Assembly (NCBI GenBank): GCA_023381995.1
Contig: JAMCVD010000024.1
Span: 1 to 48,396, forward strand
Reading direction: 5' to 3'
Source: Deltaproteobacteria bacterium
GTDB taxonomy: Bacteria > JAMCPX01
DNA: 48,396 nt
The notes beneath the pieces were generated by a model. That model was not told the DNA's origin. It saw nothing but the letters and a program-made list of their open reading frames with translations, and ran no database searches. Position numbers and translations under genes: made by a program. This document shows, piece after piece, positions 8,106-16,456 of this stretch (positions are counted from its first letter, which is position 1; each line of letters starts with the position of its first letter).

Positions 8106-9527
8106 ATGGCCGAGGAAATTGTTAACACAAGAGATGCCGGGATGATCGATAATACGGACGTTACATCGAAAGCCGAGTGTTCCGGGGGAAGTCACGGGCC
8201 AGATAGTCTGCCTGAAAAAATGAAGTTTTTCGACCCGGTATTGAAAATAGGTATACTGATTGTTGTCGCGGGTTTTGTAGTTGTATCTGTCTACTATGGC
8301 TCGTTCGTAAAAATATGGGAAATTACCATAGCTCAGGGCAAGGTCTTCAGCTTTTTTACCTATGCATCCATAAGCTATTCTACGGTCACGCTGCTGTATC
8401 TTCTTTTCAGGACGTTCTTATGGATACGATATAAGCCCTATACCGCAGCACAGTACGCCCCCCTCCCGAAGGTCAGCGTCATAATCCCGGCATACAATGA
8501 GGGCGCACTTGTCGAGAAGGCAATCAAGGCCGCCATAGAATCGGGCTACCCAGGCGATAGGTTAGAGGTCATATGTGTGGACGATGGCTCTAAGGACGAT
8601 ACGTTTTTATACATGCAAAAGGCAAGGGCAAGGTACCCCGATAATGTCGAGTTGATAAAACTTCCCCGTAATATGGGGAAGCGCCATGCCCTGTACAACG
8701 GGTTTAAAAAGGCAAAAGGGGGAATATTCGTAACGATAGACTCTGATAGTATCATAGAAAAGGGTGCCCTCCATAATATCGTCGCCCCGTTTTTAAAGAG
8801 CGAACGGATCGGCGCGGTGGCTGGAAATGTGAAAGTGTTGAACAGGTACGAAGGTATCATACCAAGAATGCTCGGTGTCAGCTTTATCCTGTCGTTTGAT
8901 TTTACGAGGGCGTGCCAGTCTACCTACGGCGCTGTTTTATGCTGTCCGGGCGCTTTTTCGGCTTACAGGGCCGATATTGTAAGACAGGTTGAAGAGCAAT
9001 GGCTTCACGAGATATTTCTTGGCGAGGTATGTACCTATGGCGAAGATAGGGCGTTGACGAATATGGTGCTGCGGAAAGGTTTCTATACAATCTATCAAAA
9101 CAATGCAGTGGTGCATACGCAGGTCCCCACGACATACCATAAACTGACAAGGATGTATCTCAGGTGGGAAAGAAGCAACATAAGGGAATCGATTATCCTT
9201 TCGACTTTTATTATGAGAAGGTACAGGGAGAGACACAGGATCCTGCCTTTCGTGAATTTTGTAATCGTTAATCTCCGGTACCCGTTTCAGTATTATGCGA
9301 TAATGTTTCTTTTCATCAATCTCGCGATCTATCCAGCAAACATTTTCAGGTATCTATCGGTGGTAGGACTGATTTCTTTCCTCTACATGCTGTACTATAT
9401 CAGGGCCGAGAAGAATTCTGATTTTATCTATGGCATTCTCTATTCTTATGTCTCTATATTCACGCTACAATGGATATTTCCCTATGCCTTTGCCACGCTG
9501 AAAAGCAAGTCGTGGATGACGCGATGA
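8106..9527 (+). CDS. GT2 membrane glycosyltransferase, hyaluronan/chitin synthase-like
   Basis: VSVIIPAYNEGALVEKAI, VDDGSKDDT, TIDSDSII, GEDRALTNMVLRKGF, MYLRWERSNIRES; TM helices at both ends. Confidence 0.88.
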   Translation: MAEEIVNTRDAGMIDNTDVTSKAECSGGSHGPDSLPEKMKFFDPVLKIGILIVVAGFVVVSVYYGSFVKIWEITIAQGKVFSFFTYASISYSTVTLLYLLFRTFLWIRYKPYTAAQYAPLPKVSVIIPAYNEGALVEKAIKAAIESGYPGDRLEVICVDDGSKDDTFLYMQKARARYPDNVELIKLPRNMGKRHALYNGFKKAKGGIFVTIDSDSIIEKGALHNIVAPFLKSERIGAVAGNVKVLNRYEGIIPRMLGVSFILSFDFTRACQSTYGAVLCCPGAFSAYRADIVRQVEEQWLHEIFLGEVCTYGEDRALTNMVLRKGFYTIYQNNAVVHTQVPTTYHKLTRMYLRWERSNIRESIILSTFIMRRYRERHRILPFVNFVIVNLRYPFQYYAIMFLFINLAIYPANIFRYLSVVGLISFLYMLYYIRAEKNSDFIYGILYSYVSIFTLQWIFPYAFATLKSKSWMTR

Positions 9528-9537
9528 GAATGCGGAC

Positions 9538-9675
9538 TTATGCATGTCCCTTGTTCGGCTTATAGAGATAAGCCGATACTTTTCTGCTTACGCCATTGTA
9601 CAAATTTGTTACAGCATAGTGCACTAATTCATAAACCACACCCAATGCTATAAAGGTAAACTTTAAAAGCCACAT
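9538..9675 (-). CDS. 45-aa small hydrophobic-N-terminus protein, not in ORF track
   Basis: MWLLKFTFIALGVVYELVHYAVTNLYNGVSRKVSAYLYKPNKGHA; GGAGG 8 nt upstream of ATG. Confidence 0.5.
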   Translation of the reverse strand: MWLLKFTFIALGVVYELVHYAVTNLYNGVSRKVSAYLYKPNKGHA

Positions 9676-9852
9676 AATCTTTGCCTCCATATATTTGCAA
9701 TCAATAACTTAAGCATTTTATGTGCCAAAAACAGAGTCTTTGTTTATTAGATAGTTACAATATTCAGTTGTGATTTTTTTGCACAACGGATGTTAAAGTC
9801 TATCACGATTGTCACTCTATGGCGAAGGTTGTACTGCAGAAAACCAAAAAAC

Positions 9853-9881
9853 TTGACTTTTGCATGTTTAAATTGTGTATA
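9853..9881 (+). promoter_or_regulatory. Candidate sigma70-type promoter for the histidine kinase gene
   Basis: TTGACT - 17 bp - TGTATA. Confidence 0.4.
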
Positions 9882-9961
9882 TCATGTATGGCTGACATTC
9901 GAGTATTGCAGGATTGAATTGTCGAAAACTACGCAACAGAAGCTGTCTTTGGAAGGGTTTT

Positions 9962-11683
9962 ATGATAAAACTTGACAGAGACTTAAAGATTTTTTTTATC
10001 GCATCGATAGTGTTTGCGGTGTTTGTTATACTATTGAGCCGTTACGCAGCAATACCTGTCAGGGAAGATACCATCCTGTATGTGTCCGTTACCGGGTCGC
10101 TCCTGCTGATTATTGCCGTTGTTTTCTACAACCACAGGCAAAAGACGGCTATCGACGGTCAGAACAGGAGCATAAAAAGAAAGGAATTCTATATCAATAA
10201 CATGCATGACGGCCTCTGTGTGCTTGATAAGGACGATAACATAGTGGACGTCAATCCTTCTTTTACGGCTATGCTGGGCTATACGAGAGAAGAGGTTATC
10301 GGCAAATCGATATTCGATCTGTTTGACAAGGACAACAAAAAAATTCTTGCGGAGGAATTCGAGAAGCGGTACGAGGGCAAATCATCCACGTACGAGATCG
10401 ACGTTACCAGGAAAAATGGCGAAACGATACCCATTGTCATAAGCGGTGCGCCTGTTATAGAGGATGGAGAGCTTGTCAGGAAGATTGGTATTTTCACCGA
10501 TATAAGCTTTTTGAAGAAGATACAGCGTGAATTGGAGATTAAGAATAGAGAGCTTGACAAGGCAAACAAGGCGAAGTCTGACTTCCTTGCCAGTATGTCC
10601 CATGAGCTGAGAACGCCGCTCAATGCCATTATGGGTTTTTCAGAGGTATTGCTCGAGCGGAACTTTGGCACCCTCAATCAAAAGCAGGAAGATTACATAA
10701 AGGATATCTTTGAGGCCGGAGAACATTTGCTCCTGCTTATCAATGACATACTCGATCTTGCCCGCGTCGAATCCGGACAGATGACATTCGAGCCCTCGGA
10801 TTTTTATGTCAGGGACGTTGTCGAGCAGAGTATTTCTATCGTAAAAGAGCGTGCACTGAAGCAGCACATAAATCTTACGTACGAGGTACGTGGCGGCACA
10901 GAGATTGTCTATGCAGACGAAAGGAAGATAAAGCAGGTGCTTTATAATCTACTTACCAATGCGATCAAGTTCACACCCGATAACGGGAGTATAAAGATTA
11001 TAGCGGGCAGATCGAACGACGATATCATGTTTACTGTCGAGGACACGGGTATTGGGATTCCGGAAGAGGCCATATCGGGGCTGTTTTATCCCTTCTCCCA
11101 GATCCGGCAGCTCCACCCGTCCATACATGAGGGCACGGGGTTGGGGCTTTCTATAGTAAAGGCAATTCTGGAATTGCACGGCGGCGAGATCTGGGTCGAG
11201 AGCAGGGTGGGGAAGGGAAGCAGGTTTATCTTTACCATTCCATCCAATATAAGACACAGCGCAAGTCTGTCGCATGCCGCGGTCACTGGTAAGAAGCTCA
11301 ATGGAAACAAGGTCCTTATCGTGGAAGATAACAAATCTATAGCGAAATTGATGGAAGGCTATCTTCAGGATGCAGGGTATGTCGTTGAAGTCGCGGGTGA
11401 TGGCGAGCAGGCACTCTCGGAGGTTGCGATCTTTAAGCCCGATATTATCACATTGAATCTTTTCATATCCAAAAAGGACGGATGGCTTGTGCTTCAATCA
11501 TTACAGGAATCTCCTGAAACAAAAAGTATCCCTGTTATCGTTGTCTCCTCGTTCGAGGAAGGTAGGGACGCATTAAAGCTTGGTGCGTCGGCATTTATAT
11601 TAAAACCAATCGACAGGCAAAAACTACTCAATGAGATACATAAGATCTCTGACAGGGGGCTCAATGAGAATATTGATCGTTGA
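9962..11683 (+). CDS. PAS-containing hybrid histidine kinase with C-terminal pseudo-receiver
   Basis: Two TM helices, PAS, SMSHELRTPLNAIMGFSEVL, QVLYNLLTNAIKFTPDNG, DTGIGIPEEAI, GTGLGLSIVKAI, then REC; start refined to MIKLDRDLK with GGAAGG upstream. Confidence 0.92.
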   Translation: MIKLDRDLKIFFIASIVFAVFVILLSRYAAIPVREDTILYVSVTGSLLLIIAVVFYNHRQKTAIDGQNRSIKRKEFYINNMHDGLCVLDKDDNIVDVNPSFTAMLGYTREEVIGKSIFDLFDKDNKKILAEEFEKRYEGKSSTYEIDVTRKNGETIPIVISGAPVIEDGELVRKIGIFTDISFLKKIQRELEIKNRELDKANKAKSDFLASMSHELRTPLNAIMGFSEVLLERNFGTLNQKQEDYIKDIFEAGEHLLLLINDILDLARVESGQMTFEPSDFYVRDVVEQSISIVKERALKQHINLTYEVRGGTEIVYADERKIKQVLYNLLTNAIKFTPDNGSIKIIAGRSNDDIMFTVEDTGIGIPEEAISGLFYPFSQIRQLHPSIHEGTGLGLSIVKAILELHGGEIWVESRVGKGSRFIFTIPSNIRHSASLSHAAVTGKKLNGNKVLIVEDNKSIAKLMEGYLQDAGYVVEVAGDGEQALSEVAIFKPDIITLNLFISKKDGWLVLQSLQESPETKSIPVIVVSSFEEGRDALKLGASAFILKPIDRQKLLNEIHKISDRGLNENIDR

Positions 11684-13079
11684 AGATGACAGCAAGAGCG
11701 CGAGGCTCATAAGGGATATACTCGAGCTCAGGGGGCACAGCGTTATAGAGGCAGGGAACGGTTTATCGGCTATGAGGATGATTAACGATCACCTCCCTGA
11801 TCTTATTTTTATGGACATAAATCTTCCCGGAATGGACGGAATGACGCTTACCAAACTTATAAAAGCGAGCTCGAAGACCGGCAGGATCCCCGTGATAGCC
11901 CTTACGGCGGCGGCAATGAAAGGCGACAGGGCCCGCTTTACCCAGGCAGGCTGCGATGATTATGTAAGCAAGCCGTTTCATATAAAAGACATACTCGAAA
12001 TGCTGAACAAGTACGGTGGCGCCGTCGAGCAGGGCGCCAAGGTACGTCCTTCCATCGTACTGGTGGCGGACGATATGCCACAGAACATAGAGCTGATCGA
12101 TGCGACCCTATCGCCGCTTGGCTACCATACGATAAGCGCGAACAACGGCATACAGGCGCTCGAAAAGATACGAACGCTGCATCCGGACATAGCTTTAATA
12201 AACGTTGTTATGCCGGGCCTGAATGGTATGGATGTCTGCAAGAATATCAAGTCGGATGAATACTATTCTACGATACCGGTGATAATGATAACAGCGCTCG
12301 ACGATGCGGACGATAAGATAAACGCCCTTTCTGCGGGAGCGGATGAATTCCTGACAAAGCCGATCGACCGTTCCGAGCTGATTGTAAGGGTCGGCAATCT
12401 TTTGAAGATAAAGAAACATATCGATGGTCTGAACAGTAAGATCCTGGAGAAGACCCAGGAGCTCCAGAAGGTTAATTCAGACTTAAAAGAGGCAAACAGT
12501 GATATAATCTACAGGCTGTCAAAAGCGGTCGAATACATGGATGTCGATACCGGGGAGCATAATGTAAGGGTTAGCAGGTATGTCATGATTATGGCCAATG
12601 CCATGGGATTTTCAAAGGATGATGTTGAGACGTTCTACCTCGCAAGCAGTTTGCACGATGTCGGTAAGATCGGTGTGCCGCTCTCCATACTCTTGAAGCC
12701 CTCGGCACTGACGCCAGAGGAGTTTGAGCAGATAAAAAGACATACGATAGTAGGTGCCCGTATTCTTCATAGCAGCGGTGTCAGACTGCTTGAGATGGCG
12801 GGAAAGGTGGCGCTCACGCACCACGAGAGGGTGGACGGAACAGGTTATCCGCATGGATTGAAGACAGACAGTATTCCTGTAGAAGGGAGGATAACCGCAC
12901 TGGCCGATGTTTTCGATTCCATGACCATCAAAAGGCCGTACCGGGACGCCCTTCCTGTTGATCAAACAGTCGAATATATAAAATCGAATGCAGGCACACA
13001 GTTCGATGCGCATATTACGGATATATTTTTACGGCATCTGAAAGACATACTTGATATAAAGTATATGATAAAAGCGTAA
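11664..13079 (+). CDS. Response regulator REC-REC-HD-GYP (predicted c-di-GMP phosphodiesterase)
   Basis: MRILIVEDDSKSARLI, second SIVLVADDMPQNIEL REC, SSLHDVGKIGVP and HHERVDGTGYPHGL. Confidence 0.92.
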   Translation: MRILIVEDDSKSARLIRDILELRGHSVIEAGNGLSAMRMINDHLPDLIFMDINLPGMDGMTLTKLIKASSKTGRIPVIALTAAAMKGDRARFTQAGCDDYVSKPFHIKDILEMLNKYGGAVEQGAKVRPSIVLVADDMPQNIELIDATLSPLGYHTISANNGIQALEKIRTLHPDIALINVVMPGLNGMDVCKNIKSDEYYSTIPVIMITALDDADDKINALSAGADEFLTKPIDRSELIVRVGNLLKIKKHIDGLNSKILEKTQELQKVNSDLKEANSDIIYRLSKAVEYMDVDTGEHNVRVSRYVMIMANAMGFSKDDVETFYLASSLHDVGKIGVPLSILLKPSALTPEEFEQIKRHTIVGARILHSSGVRLLEMAGKVALTHHERVDGTGYPHGLKTDSIPVEGRITALADVFDSMTIKRPYRDALPVDQTVEYIKSNAGTQFDAHITDIFLRHLKDILDIKYMIKA

Positions 13080-13138
13080 TGCGATTTATTGTAACAACCA
13101 TTGCAATTATATTGACATGAATGAAAATACATGAAATG

Positions 13139-13150
13139 TGATCCATATCA
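13139..13150. promoter_or_regulatory. Candidate CRP/FNR-family half-site pair
   Basis: TGAT-CCAT-ATCA about 50 nt upstream of the 13200 start codon. Confidence 0.35.
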
Positions 13151-13199
13151 TAGACGATTTGAATCTGCTATCCTAAAACTAACCTAAAAGGAGGTTACA

Positions 13200-15182
13200 A
13201 TGAAGACAAAGGCATTTAGTAAACTAATTATTCTCGGGTTGCTTGCCATGGTAGTCATGGCAGGATGCAGCGGATCGAAGGGCGCAACAGGCGCAACAGG
13301 ATCCACAGGTGCAACTGGTGGAACCGGAACAGCCGGCCCGGCAGGCCCTTTAAGTCCATCACCTGTCATCACTGGATTGAATCCAACAATGGCATCATTC
13401 AACACAGTTATAACAATAACCGGCGAAAATTTCACGGCAAGCCCGACAGTCTACTGTGACGGCTCACCAGCAATGCTGACGAGCTATAGCGCAACACAGA
13501 TCTCTGTTATAGGGTGCGGCAATCCATCGTCATCTTCGCCTTATCAGGCAAGCATGGCAGTGCTTGTCAATAAGCAGATGAGCAATGCAATCAACGAATG
13601 GGTAGTTCCGTCAGGATATATAACACAGTTTCCAGCAGCGTCTTTGACAGGCCCCCAGGGAGTGGTATACGACAGTGCAACCGGCAAGCTCTATGTGGCT
13701 GACAATGCAGGTGTATTCGCGGTTGATAATGCAACAGGCTGGACGACAAAGATAGTACCGGCAACTACGTCATGCGCGTCTTGTACGCTTGCGGACCCGG
13801 CAGGCATTACCATGGACAACAACGGAAACCTCATCGTAACAGACAGCTACAACAATACCGTGGTTGGTATTAATCCTACAACAAGCAATGTATGGTATGT
13901 CATCAAGCCCGGCAATAGCTTGCTCAATGCCCCGGTAGGTGTGACCTATTCAAACGGCTATCTGTACGTAGCCAATAGCGGTTCAAGTACTATTACGAAG
14001 ATCAATACTACGACCTTAATTGCAGCGAATCTTACATTAAGCTTGGCCCTGCCATCAGCACCTTACGGTATCGCAGCAGATGGAAGCGGATATCTCTATG
14101 TTGCGTGCAAGACGAACAATACAATATCGAAGATTGTTGTGACAGGTCTCATCGGGGCAGTTACAAACAGCTATGTAACAGGCATCACAGGACCCTATGG
14201 CATCGGCATATCAGGAACATCTATGCTGGTAACAAGGGCTGCAAATTCAACCCTGTATACAGCACCATTAGCAACAGGCGGGGCTGCAAGTGCAATGTGT
14301 GCAGTCTTTGGAAGTGCTTCGCATCAGAATTCATCCGTTATTCCTGACGGCTCCGGCGGATTATTTGTAGGCGCGCCTTCTGACGGATTGGTGTACCATG
14401 TAAACAGTGCTTGCAATACAAGCACGTATGCAGCAGGGTTTGCAGGCTCGTATGATACGGGGTTTGCTCAGGGCGACATCTATGCTGTAAACGACTGGTT
14501 TGGCGGATCTTATGGGGACGCTATATTGGAAATAAGGTCTGACGGGGCTATGAAGGTACTTGCTCAGATTGAAGGCCGTGGGGCTTCGGTAATAGCAAAC
14601 CCTACAGGGAATATTACTGTGGGCTCATGGGGCGGCAGTGTTATTAATGTTTCTTCAACAGGTGTTACAAGCACGGTGTTTCCTCTGGGCACATTTAACA
14701 GTGGTGCATCAGGTCTTGCATACGATAACAGCGGCAACCTGTTCATAAACAACTGCGGCACTATCGCAAAGTGGGACGGCACTACACTGACCCCCAGTTT
14801 TGCAACGGGAACCCATTGTTATCAGATGGCGTACCATAATGGAAACCTCTATGTAAGCGTCTATAACAGTCCAAACGGACGCATAGATATAGTGAACGCA
14901 TCAACGGGTGGTCCGGTAAGCACCTATGTGCCTGCATCGGCTTTTGGGCCCAATGGACTCGAAGGTATAGGGTTTGATATGTTCGGCGACATCATTGTCG
15001 TAGACGATGGCTACAACGCACTGTTCCGTGTAGACCCTCTGGGACATGTAACCGCCCTCGTACCGTCAGCAACAAGTCCGATGAACTGTCCTAACGGTAT
15101 TGGCATAGCTCCATCGCAGCTTATCTATACCGATGAGGAATGCGGTGGTACAAGTGCAAGAATGTGGGTGATTGCACCGTAA
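13200..15182 (+). CDS. Lipoprotein: collagen-like stretch, IPT/TIG domain, NHL-like beta-propeller
   Basis: Lipobox VMAGC, GATGATGSTGATGGTGTAGPAGP, SPVITGLNPTMASFNTVITITGENF, repeated GNLIVTDSYNNTVVGI-type blades; AAAGGAGG SD. Confidence 0.8.
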   Translation: MKTKAFSKLIILGLLAMVVMAGCSGSKGATGATGSTGATGGTGTAGPAGPLSPSPVITGLNPTMASFNTVITITGENFTASPTVYCDGSPAMLTSYSATQISVIGCGNPSSSSPYQASMAVLVNKQMSNAINEWVVPSGYITQFPAASLTGPQGVVYDSATGKLYVADNAGVFAVDNATGWTTKIVPATTSCASCTLADPAGITMDNNGNLIVTDSYNNTVVGINPTTSNVWYVIKPGNSLLNAPVGVTYSNGYLYVANSGSSTITKINTTTLIAANLTLSLALPSAPYGIAADGSGYLYVACKTNNTISKIVVTGLIGAVTNSYVTGITGPYGIGISGTSMLVTRAANSTLYTAPLATGGAASAMCAVFGSASHQNSSVIPDGSGGLFVGAPSDGLVYHVNSACNTSTYAAGFAGSYDTGFAQGDIYAVNDWFGGSYGDAILEIRSDGAMKVLAQIEGRGASVIANPTGNITVGSWGGSVINVSSTGVTSTVFPLGTFNSGASGLAYDNSGNLFINNCGTIAKWDGTTLTPSFATGTHCYQMAYHNGNLYVSVYNSPNGRIDIVNASTGGPVSTYVPASAFGPNGLEGIGFDMFGDIIVVDDGYNALFRVDPLGHVTALVPSATSPMNCPNGIGIAPSQLIYTDEECGGTSARMWVIAP

Positions 15183-15207
15183 GGAAAGAGTCAAATATGA
15201 AATGCAG

Positions 15208-15238
15208 GGGCAGGCACCAACGTGCCTGCCCCTTTTTG
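15208..15238 (+). terminator. Intrinsic terminator
   Basis: GGGGCAGGCAC-CAAC-GTGCCTGCCCC-TTTTT. Confidence 0.9.
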
Positions 15239-15274
15239 CTTGACTTACTGCGCTTTTAAAGTTACCGATTTTCT

Positions 15275-16456
15275 ATGCACTGGTTCTCTCCTATAATCCC
15301 TGTTTTTATGAGCAATGGAAATGTAGGTGCACTGCATGCACTGTGGACATTTCCCGCTCTTGTTGCGCTTGCGCTGATCATCGCATGGTCGGCGGAATCC
15401 GCCCAATATTTTATATCGCAGGGGCTTGCCCTTGCACTCCTCGCATGGTTCCAGACGGCCCCGGAATTCATGGTTGAGGCGGACCTTGCATGGCATAAAG
15501 AGGTGCATTTAATGCTTGCAAACCTGACCGGCTCTTTGCGCCTGCTGACGGGGGTGGGATTGCCGCTTGTGTTCTTCGTGTCGTATTTTTACAACAGAAA
15601 GCGCAGGAATGGTTCGACAATCCATATAGAAAAGGCCCATTCCGTAGAAGTCGTCTTCTTTGGAATAGGCGTTGTGTACCTTTTCATCGTTTATCTCAAA
15701 GGGAGTTTAAGCATCGTAGACGGCGTCGTCATGCTGCTGATATACCTTGTTTATCTGTTTTTTCTTACGAGGCTTCCCTCAAAGGAAAGAGAAGAACAAT
15801 CCCACATGGAATACATACCCGCAAAGATTGTCGGCATGAAAGGCGGTTACCGGACTTCAACGATAATCCTGCTGTTTATTATAGGAGGGGCCGGCCTGGT
15901 ATTCGTCGTAGACCCATTTATAGAGAGTATGAAGGGCATTGCACTGACCGCCGGCATTTCCGAGTTTATCTTCATTCAATGGTTATCTCCGTTTCTGTCG
16001 GAGTTCCCTGAAAAGCTGAGTGCCTTTTACTGGGCCAAAAAGAAAGAAGGCGCGACCATGGGCCTCATGAACATAACATCCTCCACCATAAACCAGCTTA
16101 CCCTGCTGCCCGCAATGCTCCCTTTTATCTATTCCTATGCCATGGGCGGTGCAACGGCCATCCATTTCGATGCCTACCAGAGGTCCGAACTGCTCCTGAC
16201 TTTTGCCCAGTGCAGTACAACGTTGTTACTTTTGATTGACATGCGGTTCACTTTGTATGAAGCAGGTGGTATATTTATTGTATGGTGTATACAATTTTTT
16301 GTACCGTCCGCACGAGAGATCGTAACAGGCATCTTTCTGGGGTGGACTTTCGTGGAGGCGACATTAATAATTTTAAGGTTTAAAGGTATAGATACGGCAG
16401 ACAGTTTTGTCAGTACGTGCAAAAAATATATAAAACTTAAAAAGGAGGAAATATGA
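15275..16456 (+). CDS. Sodium/calcium exchanger (CaCA)-like membrane protein
   Basis: Two alpha-repeat-like segments, FQTAPEFMVEADLAWHKEVHLMLANLTGS and PFLSEFPEKLSAFYWAKKKEGATMGLMNITSS; many TM helices. Confidence 0.75.
   Translation: MHWFSPIIPVFMSNGNVGALHALWTFPALVALALIIAWSAESAQYFISQGLALALLAWFQTAPEFMVEADLAWHKEVHLMLANLTGSLRLLTGVGLPLVFFVSYFYNRKRRNGSTIHIEKAHSVEVVFFGIGVVYLFIVYLKGSLSIVDGVVMLLIYLVYLFFLTRLPSKEREEQSHMEYIPAKIVGMKGGYRTSTIILLFIIGGAGLVFVVDPFIESMKGIALTAGISEFIFIQWLSPFLSEFPEKLSAFYWAKKKEGATMGLMNITSSTINQLTLLPAMLPFIYSYAMGGATAIHFDAYQRSELLLTFAQCSTTLLLLIDMRFTLYEAGGIFIVWCIQFFVPSAREIVTGIFLGWTFVEATLIILRFKGIDTADSFVSTCKKYIKLKKEEI

Noticed and set aside
13270-13345. Short GGCGCAACAGG-type DNA repeats as a possible CRISPR or microsatellite
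   Set aside because: They encode in-frame Gly-X-Y collagen-like triplets; no spacer structure.
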